64,000 nt of DNA, taken from Streptomyces sp. NBC_01446. Its GTDB lineage: Bacteria; Actinomycetota; Actinomycetes; Streptomycetales; Streptomycetaceae. Both the position numbers and the translations under genes were made by a program. A model generated the notes under the pieces. That model was not told where the DNA came from. It saw nothing but the letters and a program-made list of their open reading frames with translations, and did not search any database. Below, piece after piece: positions 8,702-16,791 of this stretch (positions are counted from its first letter, which is position 1; each line of letters opens with the position of its first letter). The stretch covers positions 5,852,001 to 5,916,000 of the forward strand of contig NZ_JAPEPO010000001.1 in NCBI RefSeq assembly GCF_026340095.1, in the 5' to 3' direction.

Positions 8702-9220
8702 CTACGACCCGAAACGCTCCGAGAGCTTCGGGTACAGCCGCTCCAGCTCCGCCGCGTTCTCGAAGTCGACCGGTGTGCCCTCCGGCTCCGCCGGCGCGGC
8801 CGGGATGCCGAGATCGGGCGCCACCGCGCCGGTCAGCTCCTCGTACGCCTCGTCCGCCGCGTAGCCGAGCTCCTCGCCGTCACCGTCGATCTCCTCGTCG
8901 AATTCGCCCAGCAGATCGGCGAGCGCGTCCGGCTCGTGCAGCGCGCCCTCGAAGACCTCCCGGCCCTGGCCGATCAGCCAGCAGCGGAAGTAGTCGAACG
9001 CGTCGTCGCTCGCCCCGCCGAGCAGCACCCACGCGGCGCCCCACAGATCCCAGCGGTAGGCGCGGTGGTAGCGGGACTCGAAGTGACGGGCGAAGTCGAG
9101 CACCGCGTCGGGGTCGGCCCGGAGCAGCCGGTCGACGAGCAGCTCGGCATGGTCCTCGGGGTCGCCCTCGGCGGCCTCGCGGGTGCTGTCCACGATCTCC
9201 CAGAACTCCGTCTCGTCCAT
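8702..9220 (-). CDS. DUF4240-like acidic protein
   Basis: The protein has 172 residues from the ATG at 9220. It begins MDETEFWEIVDSTREAA and continues with aromatic and acidic segments (YRWDLWGAAWVLLGGASDDAFDYFRCWLIGQG), resembling the DUF4240 family of unknown function found widely in Streptomyces. There is no signal peptide or membrane segment. An in-frame extension of 30 residues upstream is possible but reads as non-coding. Confidence 0.75.
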   Translation of the reverse strand: MDETEFWEIVDSTREAAEGDPEDHAELLVDRLLRADPDAVLDFARHFESRYHRAYRWDLWGAAWVLLGGASDDAFDYFRCWLIGQGREVFEGALHEPDALADLLGEFDEEIDGDGEELGYAADEAYEELTGAVAPDLGIPAAPAEPEGTPVDFENAAELERLYPKLSERFGS

Positions 9221-9323
9221 CACGGGACAAGCATCTGCCTTGGGGGTCGGGGACGCACGCCGAGTTCCGGAGCTGCGCCAGTTCGTTATGCGCGCACATG
9301 CCGAGGGCACGGCGCCCGGCGGC

Positions 9324-10301
9324 TCACCGGTAGCGGTCCGCCGTCCGCCGCGCCGCGTCGGCGAAACGCTCGCGCAGTCCAGCGGGAGCGAGGACCTCCG
9401 CCTCGGGCCCGAGCGCGAACAGCTGGCCGTACGCGACGTCCTCCGATTCGACCGGCAGAGTCACCGTCACCCACCCCTCCTCGTCGGGCTCGCCGGCCGA
9501 CTCCCGCGCCGCACGCACGGACACCGGCTCGGTCACGTGCGGAAGCTGCCGCAGCCCCACGGGGGACAGCCGCAGGACGACCTCCGCGCGCAGGATGGAC
9601 CGCGCGAACTGCTCGGCCCGCTCCTCCCAGAACCCCGGCAGGTCGAACTCCTCGTCCCGTACGAAGCGTTCCTCGCCCGCCTCGACGCCGGTGAACCGGT
9701 CGATCCGGTACACCCGGTGGGTCCCTGCGCCCGCGACGCGGGCGCACAGATACCAGACACCCGCCTTCAGGACGAGCCCGTACGGCTCCAGCTCCCGCTC
9801 GACCTCGGCCCCGGCCTCGTCACGGCGGTAGCGGGCGCGCACCACCCTGTCGTCCCACACCGCGTCCGCCACCGCGGGCAGCAGCTCGGGCGTCCGCGGC
9901 TCCCTGAACCAGCCGGGCGCGTCCAGATGGAACCGCTGCGCCGCCGTGCGCGAGGCGTCCCGCAGCGAGGGCAGCAGCGCCGCCGACACCTTCAGCCGTG
10001 CGGCCGACGCCGCGTCCTCGAGGCCCATCTCGCGCAGCGCGCCCGGCACCCCGGACAGGAACAGGGCCTCCGCCTCGCCGCGCGCCAGACCGGTCAGCCG
10101 CGTCCGGTAGCCGCCGATCAGCCGGTACCCACCCGCCCTGCCCCGGTCCGCGTACACGGGCACGCCCGCCTCGGACAGCGCCTGCGCGTCCCGGGTCACC
10201 GTCCGCTCCGAGACCTCCAGTTCGCGCGCCAGCTCACCCGCCGTCATCGACGGCCGGGACTGGAGCAACAACACCATCTTGATCAGGCGGGCAGCACGCA
10301 T
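9324..10301 (-). CDS. WYL-domain transcriptional regulator (DeoR/YafY type)
   Basis: The protein has 325 residues from the ATG at 10301. Residues 1-60 form a winged helix (MTAGELARELEVSERTVTRDAQALSEAGVPVYADRGRAGGYRL). The middle holds the WYL region (LEPYGLVLKAGVWYLCARV) and the end is a WCX-like domain. WYL proteins sense nucleic acid or small ligands and regulate neighbours. It lies 19 bases downstream of the VOC gene on the same strand, so the two may be co-transcribed. Confidence 0.85.
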   Translation of the reverse strand: MRAARLIKMVLLLQSRPSMTAGELARELEVSERTVTRDAQALSEAGVPVYADRGRAGGYRLIGGYRTRLTGLARGEAEALFLSGVPGALREMGLEDAASAARLKVSAALLPSLRDASRTAAQRFHLDAPGWFREPRTPELLPAVADAVWDDRVVRARYRRDEAGAEVERELEPYGLVLKAGVWYLCARVAGAGTHRVYRIDRFTGVEAGEERFVRDEEFDLPGFWEERAEQFARSILRAEVVLRLSPVGLRQLPHVTEPVSVRAARESAGEPDEEGWVTVTLPVESEDVAYGQLFALGPEAEVLAPAGLRERFADAARRTADRYR

Positions 10302-10320
10302 ACGCCCATGATGCGGGCCC

Positions 10321-11094
10321 TCAGCGCGGGGTGTACGTGATGACCGCGAACGAGGCGCCCTGCGGATCGGCGAGCACCGCGAACCGGCCCGGCTCGATCG
10401 TCGTCGGGTGCACCAGGGTCTGCCCGCCGAGCTCCTTGCAGCGGGCCGCCGTCGCGTCGGTGTCCTCGACGGCGACGTACACCATCCAGTGCGCCGGCAG
10501 ACCCTCGGGAAACGAGCCCGACGCCGTGTCGAGCATGCCGCCGAAGGGCTCGGTGTCGACGCTCCACTCGGTGTACGTGCCGCCGCCCCCGTACGGGTGC
10601 CGCTTCGCGCCCCAGCCCAGTACGGACTGGTAGAAGTCCTTGGATCCGTCCGGATCGCGGGTCAGGAGCTCGAACCAGCAGAAACTCCCCGGCGCGTTCA
10701 CGACGCCGAAGCCCGTGTTCGTGATCGGCTGCCACAGGCCGAACGCGGCCCCCGACGGGTCCTGGCAGACCGCGAAGACGCCGTCCTCAGCGATGGTCTC
10801 CGGGCCCGTGACCACCGTGCCGCCGTTGCCCTTCACGCGCGCGATGACCGCGTCGACCCCGGCCGACTGGTAGTACGGCAGCCATGCCGACGGTTCCTTC
10901 GGGCTCCTGGTCGGGCCGATGCCCGCGACCAGCTCGTCACCGGACCTGAAGAGGCCGTAGGCCTGCGACTGGGGGTCGGACACCACCTCGCTGCGCCAGC
11001 CGAGCAGCCCCTGGTAGAAGAGCCGGGCCGCGTCGGTGTCGGGCGTGGAGAGGTCCGCCCAGCAGGGCGCTGACGGGGTTTTGGAGATCTTCAT
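10321..11094 (-). CDS. VOC family protein with two glyoxalase-like domains
   Basis: The protein has 257 residues from ATG 11094, with GGGGAG upstream at normal spacing. Two tandem vicinal-oxygen-chelate modules are visible: residues about 10-125 (CWADLSTPDTDAARLFYQGLLGW to DPSGAAFGLWQP) and about 138-255 (CWFELLTRDPDGSKDFYQSVLGW to DPQGASFAVITYTPR). The family includes metal-dependent glyoxalases, dioxygenases and antibiotic-binding proteins. Substrate and activity cannot be assigned. It leads the short unit that ends with the WYL regulator. Confidence 0.8.
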   Translation of the reverse strand: MKISKTPSAPCWADLSTPDTDAARLFYQGLLGWRSEVVSDPQSQAYGLFRSGDELVAGIGPTRSPKEPSAWLPYYQSAGVDAVIARVKGNGGTVVTGPETIAEDGVFAVCQDPSGAAFGLWQPITNTGFGVVNAPGSFCWFELLTRDPDGSKDFYQSVLGWGAKRHPYGGGGTYTEWSVDTEPFGGMLDTASGSFPEGLPAHWMVYVAVEDTDATAARCKELGGQTLVHPTTIEPGRFAVLADPQGASFAVITYTPR

Positions 11095-11148
11095 GGACGT
11101 GTGTCTCCCCTGGACGGCACCCCCCTGGACTCCTCCTCATTCACGCAC

Positions 11149-11183
11149 GCGTGCCCCGCCCCGGCAATCGGGACGGGGCACGC
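11149..11183 (-). terminator. Hairpin terminator after aceE
   Basis: Arms at 11149-11162 and 11170-11183 pair over 14 bases with one mismatch around a short loop. The hairpin lies 12 bases downstream of the aceE stop on the minus strand. Confidence 0.75.
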
Positions 11184-11194
11184 ATGACAAGGGA

Positions 11195-13894
11195 CTACAG
11201 GCCGTAGCGCTCGCGCGCCTCCTTCACGGCCGAGGCCTTGACCTCGCCGCGGCGGGCGAGCTGGGCCAGGGCCGCGACGACGATCGACTGCGCGTCGATG
11301 CCGAAGTGGCGGCGGGCCGCCTCACGGGTGTCGGAGAGACCGAAGCCGTCCGCACCGAGCGAGGTGTAGTCCTGCTCGACCCACTGCGCGATCTGGTCGG
11401 GGACCTGGCGCATGTAGTCGGAGACCGCGAGGACCGGGCCCGGGGCGCCGTCGAGCGCCTTACGGATGTACGGAGTGCGCTCCTCGCCGCGCAGGATCGC
11501 CTCGTCCGCCTCCAGGGCGTCGCGGCGCAGCTCGGTCCAGGAGGTCGCGGACCACACGTCGGCGGCGACACCCCACTCCTCGGCGAGCAGCTTCTGCGCC
11601 TCGAGGGTCCAGTGGATCGCCGTGCCCGAGCCGAGCAGCTGGATGCGGGGGGCGTTGGCGGCCGCGACGTTCACCCCGGCCGACTCGGCGGTGTTGAAGC
11701 GGTACAGGCCCTTGAGGATGCCCTCGTCCACGCCCGCGGGCTTGGCCGGCTGCGGCATCGGCTCGTTGTAGACCGTCAGGTAGTAGAAGACGTTCTGGTC
11801 CTCGCCCGGGGCCGCCTCGCCGTACATGCGGCGCAGACCGTCCTTGACGATCGCGCCGATCTCGTAGGCGAACGCCGGGTCGTAGGACAGCGCGGCCGGG
11901 TTGGTCGCCGCGATGACCGGCGAGTGACCGTCCGCGTGCTGGAGACCCTCACCCGTCAGCGTCGTACGGCCCGCGGTGGCACCGACCAGGAAGCCACGGC
12001 CCAGCTGGTCGCCGAGCTGCCACATCTGGTCGGCCGTGCGCTGCCAGCCGAACATCGAGTAGAAGATGTAGAAGGGGATCATCGCCTCGCCGTGCGTGGC
12101 GTACGCGGAGGACGCGGCGATGAAGTCCGCCATGGAGCCGGCCTCGGTGATGCCCTCGTTGAGGATCTGGCCGTCCGTGGCTTCCTTGTAGTACATCAGC
12201 TGGTCGCGGTCGACCGGCTCGTACGTCTGTCCCTTGGGGGAGTAGATGCCGAGCGAGGGGAACAGCGACTCCATGCCGAAGGTGCGCGCCTCGTCCGGGA
12301 CGATCGGCACCCAGCGCTTGCCGGTCTCCTTGTCGCGTACGAGGTCCTTGACCAGGCGTACGAACGCCATGGTCGTCGCGACCGACTGCGAGCCGGAGCC
12401 CTTGTCGAAGGACGCGAACGCCTTGTCGGCCGGGGCCGGCAGCGGGGCGATCGCGTGCGTGCGGCGGGCCGGGGCGGGGCCGCCGAGGGCCGCGCGGCGC
12501 TCCTGGAGGTAGCGGACCTCGGGGGAGTCGGCGCCCGGGTGGCCGTAGGGGACCTGGCCGTCGACGAACTGGCTGTCGGAGATGGGCAGTTCAAGGAGGT
12601 CACGCATGTCCTTGAACTCGTCCACCGTCAGCTTCTTCATCTGGTGGTTGGCGTTCTTGGACTCGAAGCCCTTGCCCAGCGTGAAGCCCTTGACCGTCTG
12701 GACCAGGATCACGGTCGGCGCGCCCTCGTGCGACAGGGCCGCACGGTAGGCCGCGTACACCTTGCGGGGCTCGTGGCCGCCGCGCGAGACCTTGAAGCAC
12801 TCGGCGATCTTGTCGTCCGTGAGCAGCCGGCCCAGCTCGACGAGCGCGGGCTCGGAGCCGAAGAAGTGCTCGCGGATGTACGCGGCGTCGCGGGTCGCGT
12901 ACGTCTGGAACTGGGCGTCCGGCACCTCGCGCAGCCGGCGAACGAGCGCGCCGGTCGTGTCGAGCTGGAACAGCTCGTCCCAGGCGGAGCCCCAGAGCGT
13001 CTTGATGACGTTCCAGCCGGCGCCGCGGAACTGCGCCTCCAGCTCCTGGACCACGCGGAAGTTGGCGCGGACCGGGCCGTCGAGGCGCTGCAGGTTGCAG
13101 TTGATGACGAAGGTCAGGTTGTCCAGACCCTCACGCGAGGCGAGCGCCAGGGCCGCGGTGGCCTCGGGCTCGTCCATCTCGCCGTCACCGAGGAACGCCC
13201 ACACGTGCGAGGCGGAGACGTCCTTGATCTTGCGGTTGGTGAGGTAGCGGTTGAACCGCGCCTGGTAGATCGCCGACAGCGGGCCGAGGCCCATGGAGAC
13301 GGTCGGGAACTCCCACAGCCAGGGCAGGCGCCGCGGGTGCGGATACGACGGCAGGCCGTCGCCGCCGGACTCCTGGCGGAAGTGGTCGAGCTGCTGCTCG
13401 CTCAGGCGGCCGTCGAGGAAGGCGCGGGCGTAGATGCCGGGGGAGGCGTGGCCCTGGATGTACAGCTGGTCACCGGAGCCGTCGCCCTCCTTCCCCTTGA
13501 AGAAGTGGTTGAAGCCGGTCTCGTAGAGCCAGGCCGCCGAGGCGAACGTGGCGATGTGGCCGCCGACGCCGTACTTGGAGCCACGGGTCACCATCGCGGC
13601 CGCGTTCCAGCGGTTCCACGCGGCGATCTTCAGTTCCAGCGCCTCGTCACCCTCGATCGCCGGCTCCGCGGCGGTCGGGATGGTGTTGACGTAGTCGGTC
13701 TCGAGGAGCTTCGGCAGCGCCAGGCCTGAGCCCTCGGCGCGCTCCAGCGTGCGGCGCATCAGGTACGCGGCACGGTGCGGCCCGGCCGCCTTGGTAACGG
13801 CGTCCAGGGAGGCCTGCCATTCGGCGGTCTCCTCGGGGTCGCGGTCCGGGAGCTGGTCGAGCTCGCTCGGCTGGATTGCGGAGGGGTCGGTCAT
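11195..13894 (-). CDS. aceE: Pyruvate dehydrogenase E1 component, homodimeric type
   Basis: The protein has 899 residues, the usual length for the homodimeric (alpha2) E1. The thiamine diphosphate motif reads GDGEMDEPE and closes with NCNLQRLDGPVRAN about 30 residues later. The C-terminal transketolase-like part holds the FGIDAQSIVVAALAQLARRGEV segment. It decarboxylates pyruvate and acetylates the lipoyl groups of E2, joining glycolysis to the TCA cycle. E2 and Lpd lie just upstream on the same strand but behind their own hairpins, so aceE has its own promoter with a palindrome across it (14013-14029). Confidence 0.95.
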   Translation of the reverse strand: MTDPSAIQPSELDQLPDRDPEETAEWQASLDAVTKAAGPHRAAYLMRRTLERAEGSGLALPKLLETDYVNTIPTAAEPAIEGDEALELKIAAWNRWNAAAMVTRGSKYGVGGHIATFASAAWLYETGFNHFFKGKEGDGSGDQLYIQGHASPGIYARAFLDGRLSEQQLDHFRQESGGDGLPSYPHPRRLPWLWEFPTVSMGLGPLSAIYQARFNRYLTNRKIKDVSASHVWAFLGDGEMDEPEATAALALASREGLDNLTFVINCNLQRLDGPVRANFRVVQELEAQFRGAGWNVIKTLWGSAWDELFQLDTTGALVRRLREVPDAQFQTYATRDAAYIREHFFGSEPALVELGRLLTDDKIAECFKVSRGGHEPRKVYAAYRAALSHEGAPTVILVQTVKGFTLGKGFESKNANHQMKKLTVDEFKDMRDLLELPISDSQFVDGQVPYGHPGADSPEVRYLQERRAALGGPAPARRTHAIAPLPAPADKAFASFDKGSGSQSVATTMAFVRLVKDLVRDKETGKRWVPIVPDEARTFGMESLFPSLGIYSPKGQTYEPVDRDQLMYYKEATDGQILNEGITEAGSMADFIAASSAYATHGEAMIPFYIFYSMFGWQRTADQMWQLGDQLGRGFLVGATAGRTTLTGEGLQHADGHSPVIAATNPAALSYDPAFAYEIGAIVKDGLRRMYGEAAPGEDQNVFYYLTVYNEPMPQPAKPAGVDEGILKGLYRFNTAESAGVNVAAANAPRIQLLGSGTAIHWTLEAQKLLAEEWGVAADVWSATSWTELRRDALEADEAILRGEERTPYIRKALDGAPGPVLAVSDYMRQVPDQIAQWVEQDYTSLGADGFGLSDTREAARRHFGIDAQSIVVAALAQLARRGEVKASAVKEARERYGL

Positions 13895-13974
13895 TGCGCC
13901 GCCTTCCTGAGTCGGAGGGGGGTTCCCTTAGCGGAAAGGGTGGGGTGCCCTAGGTCTTTGGCAGGACAGGGCGT

Positions 13975-13993
13975 GGGTCTCTGGTGGAGACCC
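13975..13993 (-). promoter_or_regulatory. Stem-loop at the predicted 5' end of the aceE transcript
   Basis: GGGTCTC (13975-13981) pairs perfectly with GAGACCC (13987-13993) around a 5-base loop. The position coincides with the transcription start predicted from the promoter at 14001-14030, so the mRNA would begin with this hairpin. It could affect mRNA stability; that is inference. Confidence 0.45.
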
Positions 13994-14000
13994 GTCGGTG

Positions 14001-14030
14001 ACTGTAACCCCCTGATCGATGATCGATCAA
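14001..14030 (-). promoter_or_regulatory. Predicted aceE promoter overlapped by a 17-bp palindrome
   Basis: Read on the minus strand, TTGATC (14030-14025) and TACAGT (14006-14001) are separated by 18 bases, a fair vegetative promoter about 100 bases before the aceE start. A palindrome with perfect 8-base arms (TGATCGAT-G-ATCGATCA, 14013-14029) covers the -35 box and spacer. That is the classical position for a repressor. The adjacent gntR gene is the obvious candidate, but no binding is shown. Confidence 0.55.
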
Positions 14031-14069
14031 AGGGTGGAAGGAGAAAACTTCCTCAGACGGAGAAAGTGG

Positions 14070-14102
14070 GCATCCGGTGCCATTGAAGGGGGCACCGGGT
14101 GC
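14070..14102 (-). terminator. Hairpin terminator after gntR
   Basis: A 12-base arm at 14070-14081 pairs with 14091-14102, including one G-T pair, around a 9-base loop. It lies 75 bases past the gntR stop and before the aceE promoter, separating the two units. Confidence 0.55.
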
Positions 14103-14176
14103 CTTGATTTCGAAGGCGGAACGCCGGATATTCGCAGGTGGGAGGGGGACGCGACGACGTCTGAGCGGGGTGTGGC

Positions 14177-14800
14177 TCAGGCGCGCGGGGCGCAGCCGAG
14201 CACGTGCGCCTTCACCAGCTCCGCGATCGCGGGATCCCGGCGCCGGAACGCGGCCACGAGCGCCTCGTGCTCCTCCGCGTACGACTGCTGGACGGTGCCC
14301 AGCCACCGGATGGACAGGGCCGTGAACACCTCGATGCCGAGGCCCTCCCAGGTGTGCAGGAGCACGGAGTTCCCCGCGGCACGCACCAGCTCGCGGTGGA
14401 AGGCGACCGTGTGCCGCACCTGGCCCGTCCCGTCGGCCTCCTGGTCGGCGCGGTAGAGGGCCGCCACATGGGGTTCGAGGGCCGAGCAGTCCTCGGCCAG
14501 CTTCCCGGCCGCCAGCTCCGCCGCGATGGCCTCCAGGCCGGCCCTGACCGGGTAGCTCTCCTCCAGGTCGGCGGCCGTCAGATTCCGCACCCGGACGCCC
14601 TTGTTGGGGGCGGACTCGATCAGACGCAGGCTCTCCAGCTCCCGCAGGGCCTCCCGCACGGGCGTCTGGCTGACCTCGAGCTCCGTCGCGATGCGGCGCT
14701 CCACGATGCGCTCACCCGGCTTCCAGCGCCCGCTGACGATCCCCTCGACGATGTGCTCGCGGATCTGTTCGCGCAGCGAGTGGACGACGGGCGCGGTCAT
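14177..14800 (-). CDS. GntR family regulator, FadR/FCD subfamily
   Basis: The protein has 207 residues from ATG 14800, preceded by GGAGGAG. Residues about 8-75 form the winged helix-turn-helix (GERIVERRIATELEVSQTPVREALRELESLRLIE). The C-terminal helical FCD domain carries the Asp/His metal-site pattern (YPVRAGLEAIAAEL, HRELVRAAGNSVL). FCD members bind carboxylic acids such as pyruvate, lactate or fatty acyl-CoA. Lying between aceE and the E2 gene, it is a plausible pyruvate dehydrogenase regulator comparable in role to enterobacterial PdhR; that role is inferred from position only. Confidence 0.85.
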   Translation of the reverse strand: MTAPVVHSLREQIREHIVEGIVSGRWKPGERIVERRIATELEVSQTPVREALRELESLRLIESAPNKGVRVRNLTAADLEESYPVRAGLEAIAAELAAGKLAEDCSALEPHVAALYRADQEADGTGQVRHTVAFHRELVRAAGNSVLLHTWEGLGIEVFTALSIRWLGTVQQSYAEEHEALVAAFRRRDPAIAELVKAHVLGCAPRA

Positions 14801-14838
14801 GATGGCTCCTCCAGAGGGGGCAGAGACCCCAAGGTGCG

Positions 14839-14853
14839 TTGACCTCTAGACAA
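14839..14853. promoter_or_regulatory. Imperfect GntR-type operator upstream of gntR
   Basis: The minus strand reads TTGTCTAGAGGTCAA, a TTG(T/A)C...G(T/A)CAA repeat. It is close to the TTGTCTAGACAA pattern known for FCD-type GntR regulators. It lies 39 bases before the gntR start, suggesting autoregulation. It differs from the palindrome at aceE. Confidence 0.4.
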
Positions 14854-14861
14854 TACGGCGG

Positions 14862-14894
14862 CGCCCCCGTCCGGAAGACCTCCGGACGGGGGCG
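14862..14894 (-). terminator. Hairpin terminator after the E2 gene
   Basis: Perfect 14-base arms at 14862-14875 and 14881-14894 enclose a 5-base loop. It lies 21 bases after the E2 stop codon on the minus strand and just ahead of the gntR promoter region. Confidence 0.8.
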
Positions 14895-14915
14895 TACGCG
14901 CTGATGAGACGAGAG

Positions 14916-16661
14916 TTACAGGCCGAGCTCGACCTCGAACTCGCCGGCCTCCAGGATCGCCTTGACCGTGGTCAGGTAGCGGGCGGCGTCCGCGCCGTCC
15001 ACCAGACGGTGGTCGTAGGAGAGCGACAGGTACGTCATGTCCCGGACGGCGATGGTCTCGCCGAGGTCCGGGTGGTTGATGACGACCGGACGCTTCACCG
15101 TGGCGCCGATGCCCAGGATCGCGGCCTGGTTCGGCGGCACGATGACGGTGTCGAAGAGCGCACCGCGCGAGCCCGTGTTGGAGATCGTGAAGGTCGCGCC
15201 GGACATGTCGTCCGGCGTGAGGCCGCCACCGCGGGCCTTGCCGGCCAGCTCGGCGGTCTTCTTCGAGATCCCGGCGATGTTCAGGTCGCCCGCGCCCTTG
15301 ATGACCGGCGTCATCAGACCCTTCTCGGCGTCAACGGCGATGCCGATGTTCTCCGAGTCGAAGTACGTGATGGTGCCTTCGTCGTCGTTGATCCGGGCGT
15401 TGACGACCGGGTGGGCCTTCAGCGCCTGGGCGGCGGCCTTGACGAAGAACGGCATCGGGGAGAGCTTGACGCCCTCACGTGCCGCGAACGCGTCCTTCGC
15501 CTTGGCGCGCAGCTTCATCAGCTTGGTGATGTCGACCTCGACGACCGAGGTCAGCTGGGCCTGCGAGTGCAGCGCCTTCATCATGTTGTCGCCGATGACC
15601 TTGCGCATGCGGGTCATCTTGACCGTCTGGCCGCGGAGGGGGGAGACCTCCAGGGCCGGGGCCTTCGCGGCGGCCGGAGCAGCGGCGGCGGCAGGCGCCG
15701 GGGCGGCCTTCGCGGCCTCGGCGGCCGCGATGACGTCCTGCTTGCGGATACGTCCACCGACGCCGGTGCCCTTGACGGTGCCCAGGTCCACGCCGTTCTC
15801 CGACGCGAGCTTGCGGACCAGCGGGGTCACGTACGCGCCGTCGTCACCGGAGACCGCGGCGGAGGCCGGGGCGGCGACCGGAGCCGGGGCGGCCGGAGCC
15901 GCGGGGGCGACCGGGGCCGGAGCGGCGACCGGGGCCGGGGCCGGAGCAGCCGGAGCCGCGGGGGCAGCCGGGGCCGGGGCCGGGGCCGGGGCCGGGGCGG
16001 CGGCCGGAGCAGCCGGGGCAGCGGGCGCGGCGGCGGCCGGAGCGGCACCGGGAGCACCGATGACGGCCAGCTTGGCGCCGACCTCGGCGGTCTCGTCCTC
16101 GGCGACGGAGATCTCCAGGAGAACGCCGGCGACGGGGGAGGGGATCTCGGTGTCGACCTTGTCCGTGGAGACCTCGAGCAGGGGCTCGTCCTCCGCGACC
16201 TCCTCGCCGACCTCCTTCAGCCAGCGGGTGACGGTGCCCTCGGTGACGGACTCGCCGAGAGCGGGCAGCACGACGTCGGTGCCGGAAGCGGCACCGGCGG
16301 GGGCGGCCGGAGCGGCCGGGGCGGCGGCCGGGGCCGCGGGGGCCTCGGCGACGGGAGCCGGAGCGGCGGCCGGGGCCGGGGCCTCGGCAGCGGCGGGAGC
16401 CGGGGCGGCGGCGGGCGCGCCCGTGCCGTCGTCGATGACGGCGAGCTCGGCGCCGACCTCGACGGTCTCGTCCTCGGCGACCTTGATGGAGGCCAGGATG
16501 CCGGCGGCGGGCGAGGGAATCTCGGTGTCGACCTTGTCGGTCGAGACCTCGAGCAGCGGCTCGTCGACCTCGACGCGTTCGCCCTCGGCCTTCAGCCAGC
16601 GGGTGACGGTGCCCTCGGTGACACTCTCACCGAGCGCCGGAAGGGATACGGAAACCGACAT
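14916..16661 (-). CDS. sucB: Dihydrolipoamide acyltransferase (E2) of 2-oxoacid dehydrogenase complex
   Basis: The protein has 581 residues. Two lipoyl domains, each with the EVSTDKVDTEIPSP lipoylation segment, occupy residues about 3-75 and 125-200, separated by long Ala/Pro linkers. A peripheral subunit-binding domain follows (YVTPLVRKLASENGV...GRIRKQDVI), then the CoA acyltransferase domain ending in LSYDHRLVDGADAARYL with the catalytic His and Asp. It moves acyl groups from lipoamide to CoA. Annotators usually name it sucB, but in Actinobacteria the E2 next to aceE often serves both the pyruvate and 2-oxoglutarate complexes, so aceF function is equally likely. Confidence 0.9.
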   Translation of the reverse strand: MSVSVSLPALGESVTEGTVTRWLKAEGERVEVDEPLLEVSTDKVDTEIPSPAAGILASIKVAEDETVEVGAELAVIDDGTGAPAAAPAPAAAEAPAPAAAPAPVAEAPAAPAAAPAAPAAPAGAASGTDVVLPALGESVTEGTVTRWLKEVGEEVAEDEPLLEVSTDKVDTEIPSPVAGVLLEISVAEDETAEVGAKLAVIGAPGAAPAAAAPAAPAAPAAAPAPAPAPAPAAPAAPAAPAPAPVAAPAPVAPAAPAAPAPVAAPASAAVSGDDGAYVTPLVRKLASENGVDLGTVKGTGVGGRIRKQDVIAAAEAAKAAPAPAAAAAPAAAKAPALEVSPLRGQTVKMTRMRKVIGDNMMKALHSQAQLTSVVEVDITKLMKLRAKAKDAFAAREGVKLSPMPFFVKAAAQALKAHPVVNARINDDEGTITYFDSENIGIAVDAEKGLMTPVIKGAGDLNIAGISKKTAELAGKARGGGLTPDDMSGATFTISNTGSRGALFDTVIVPPNQAAILGIGATVKRPVVINHPDLGETIAVRDMTYLSLSYDHRLVDGADAARYLTTVKAILEAGEFEVELGL

Positions 16662-16686
16662 GGTTTCTGTTGCTCCTTAGTGGGGT

Positions 16687-16720
16687 CTCCCCTGCTCGAG
16701 CGGTTGAGAGCTTGGGGGAG
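16687..16720. repeat. Intergenic inverted repeat between lpdA and the E2 gene
   Basis: CTCCCC (16687-16692) with the inner GCTC pairs with GAGC and GGGGAG (to 16720). From memory, this CTCCCC-AGCTC...GAGC-GGGGAG pattern recurs in many Streptomyces intergenic regions, so it may be a dispersed element rather than a gene-specific terminator. It lies downstream of lpdA on the minus strand and could also end that transcript. Confidence 0.5.
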
Positions 16721-16791
16721 TGCGGAAGTCTGTGGTCGGTCGTCGCGCCCAGGGGACGACAGGGACGACTGGGTCCAGCCTGCGGCCTGAC

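Noticed and set aside
11036..13729. An 897-codon plus-strand frame opposite aceE
   Set aside because: Antisense shadow of aceE with no recognisable domain and heavily biased composition.
15827..16440. Repetitive GCCGGGGC-type sequence that looks like a tandem repeat
   Set aside because: It encodes the Ala/Pro-rich linkers between E2 domains; the repetition is protein-level low complexity, not a DNA repeat element.
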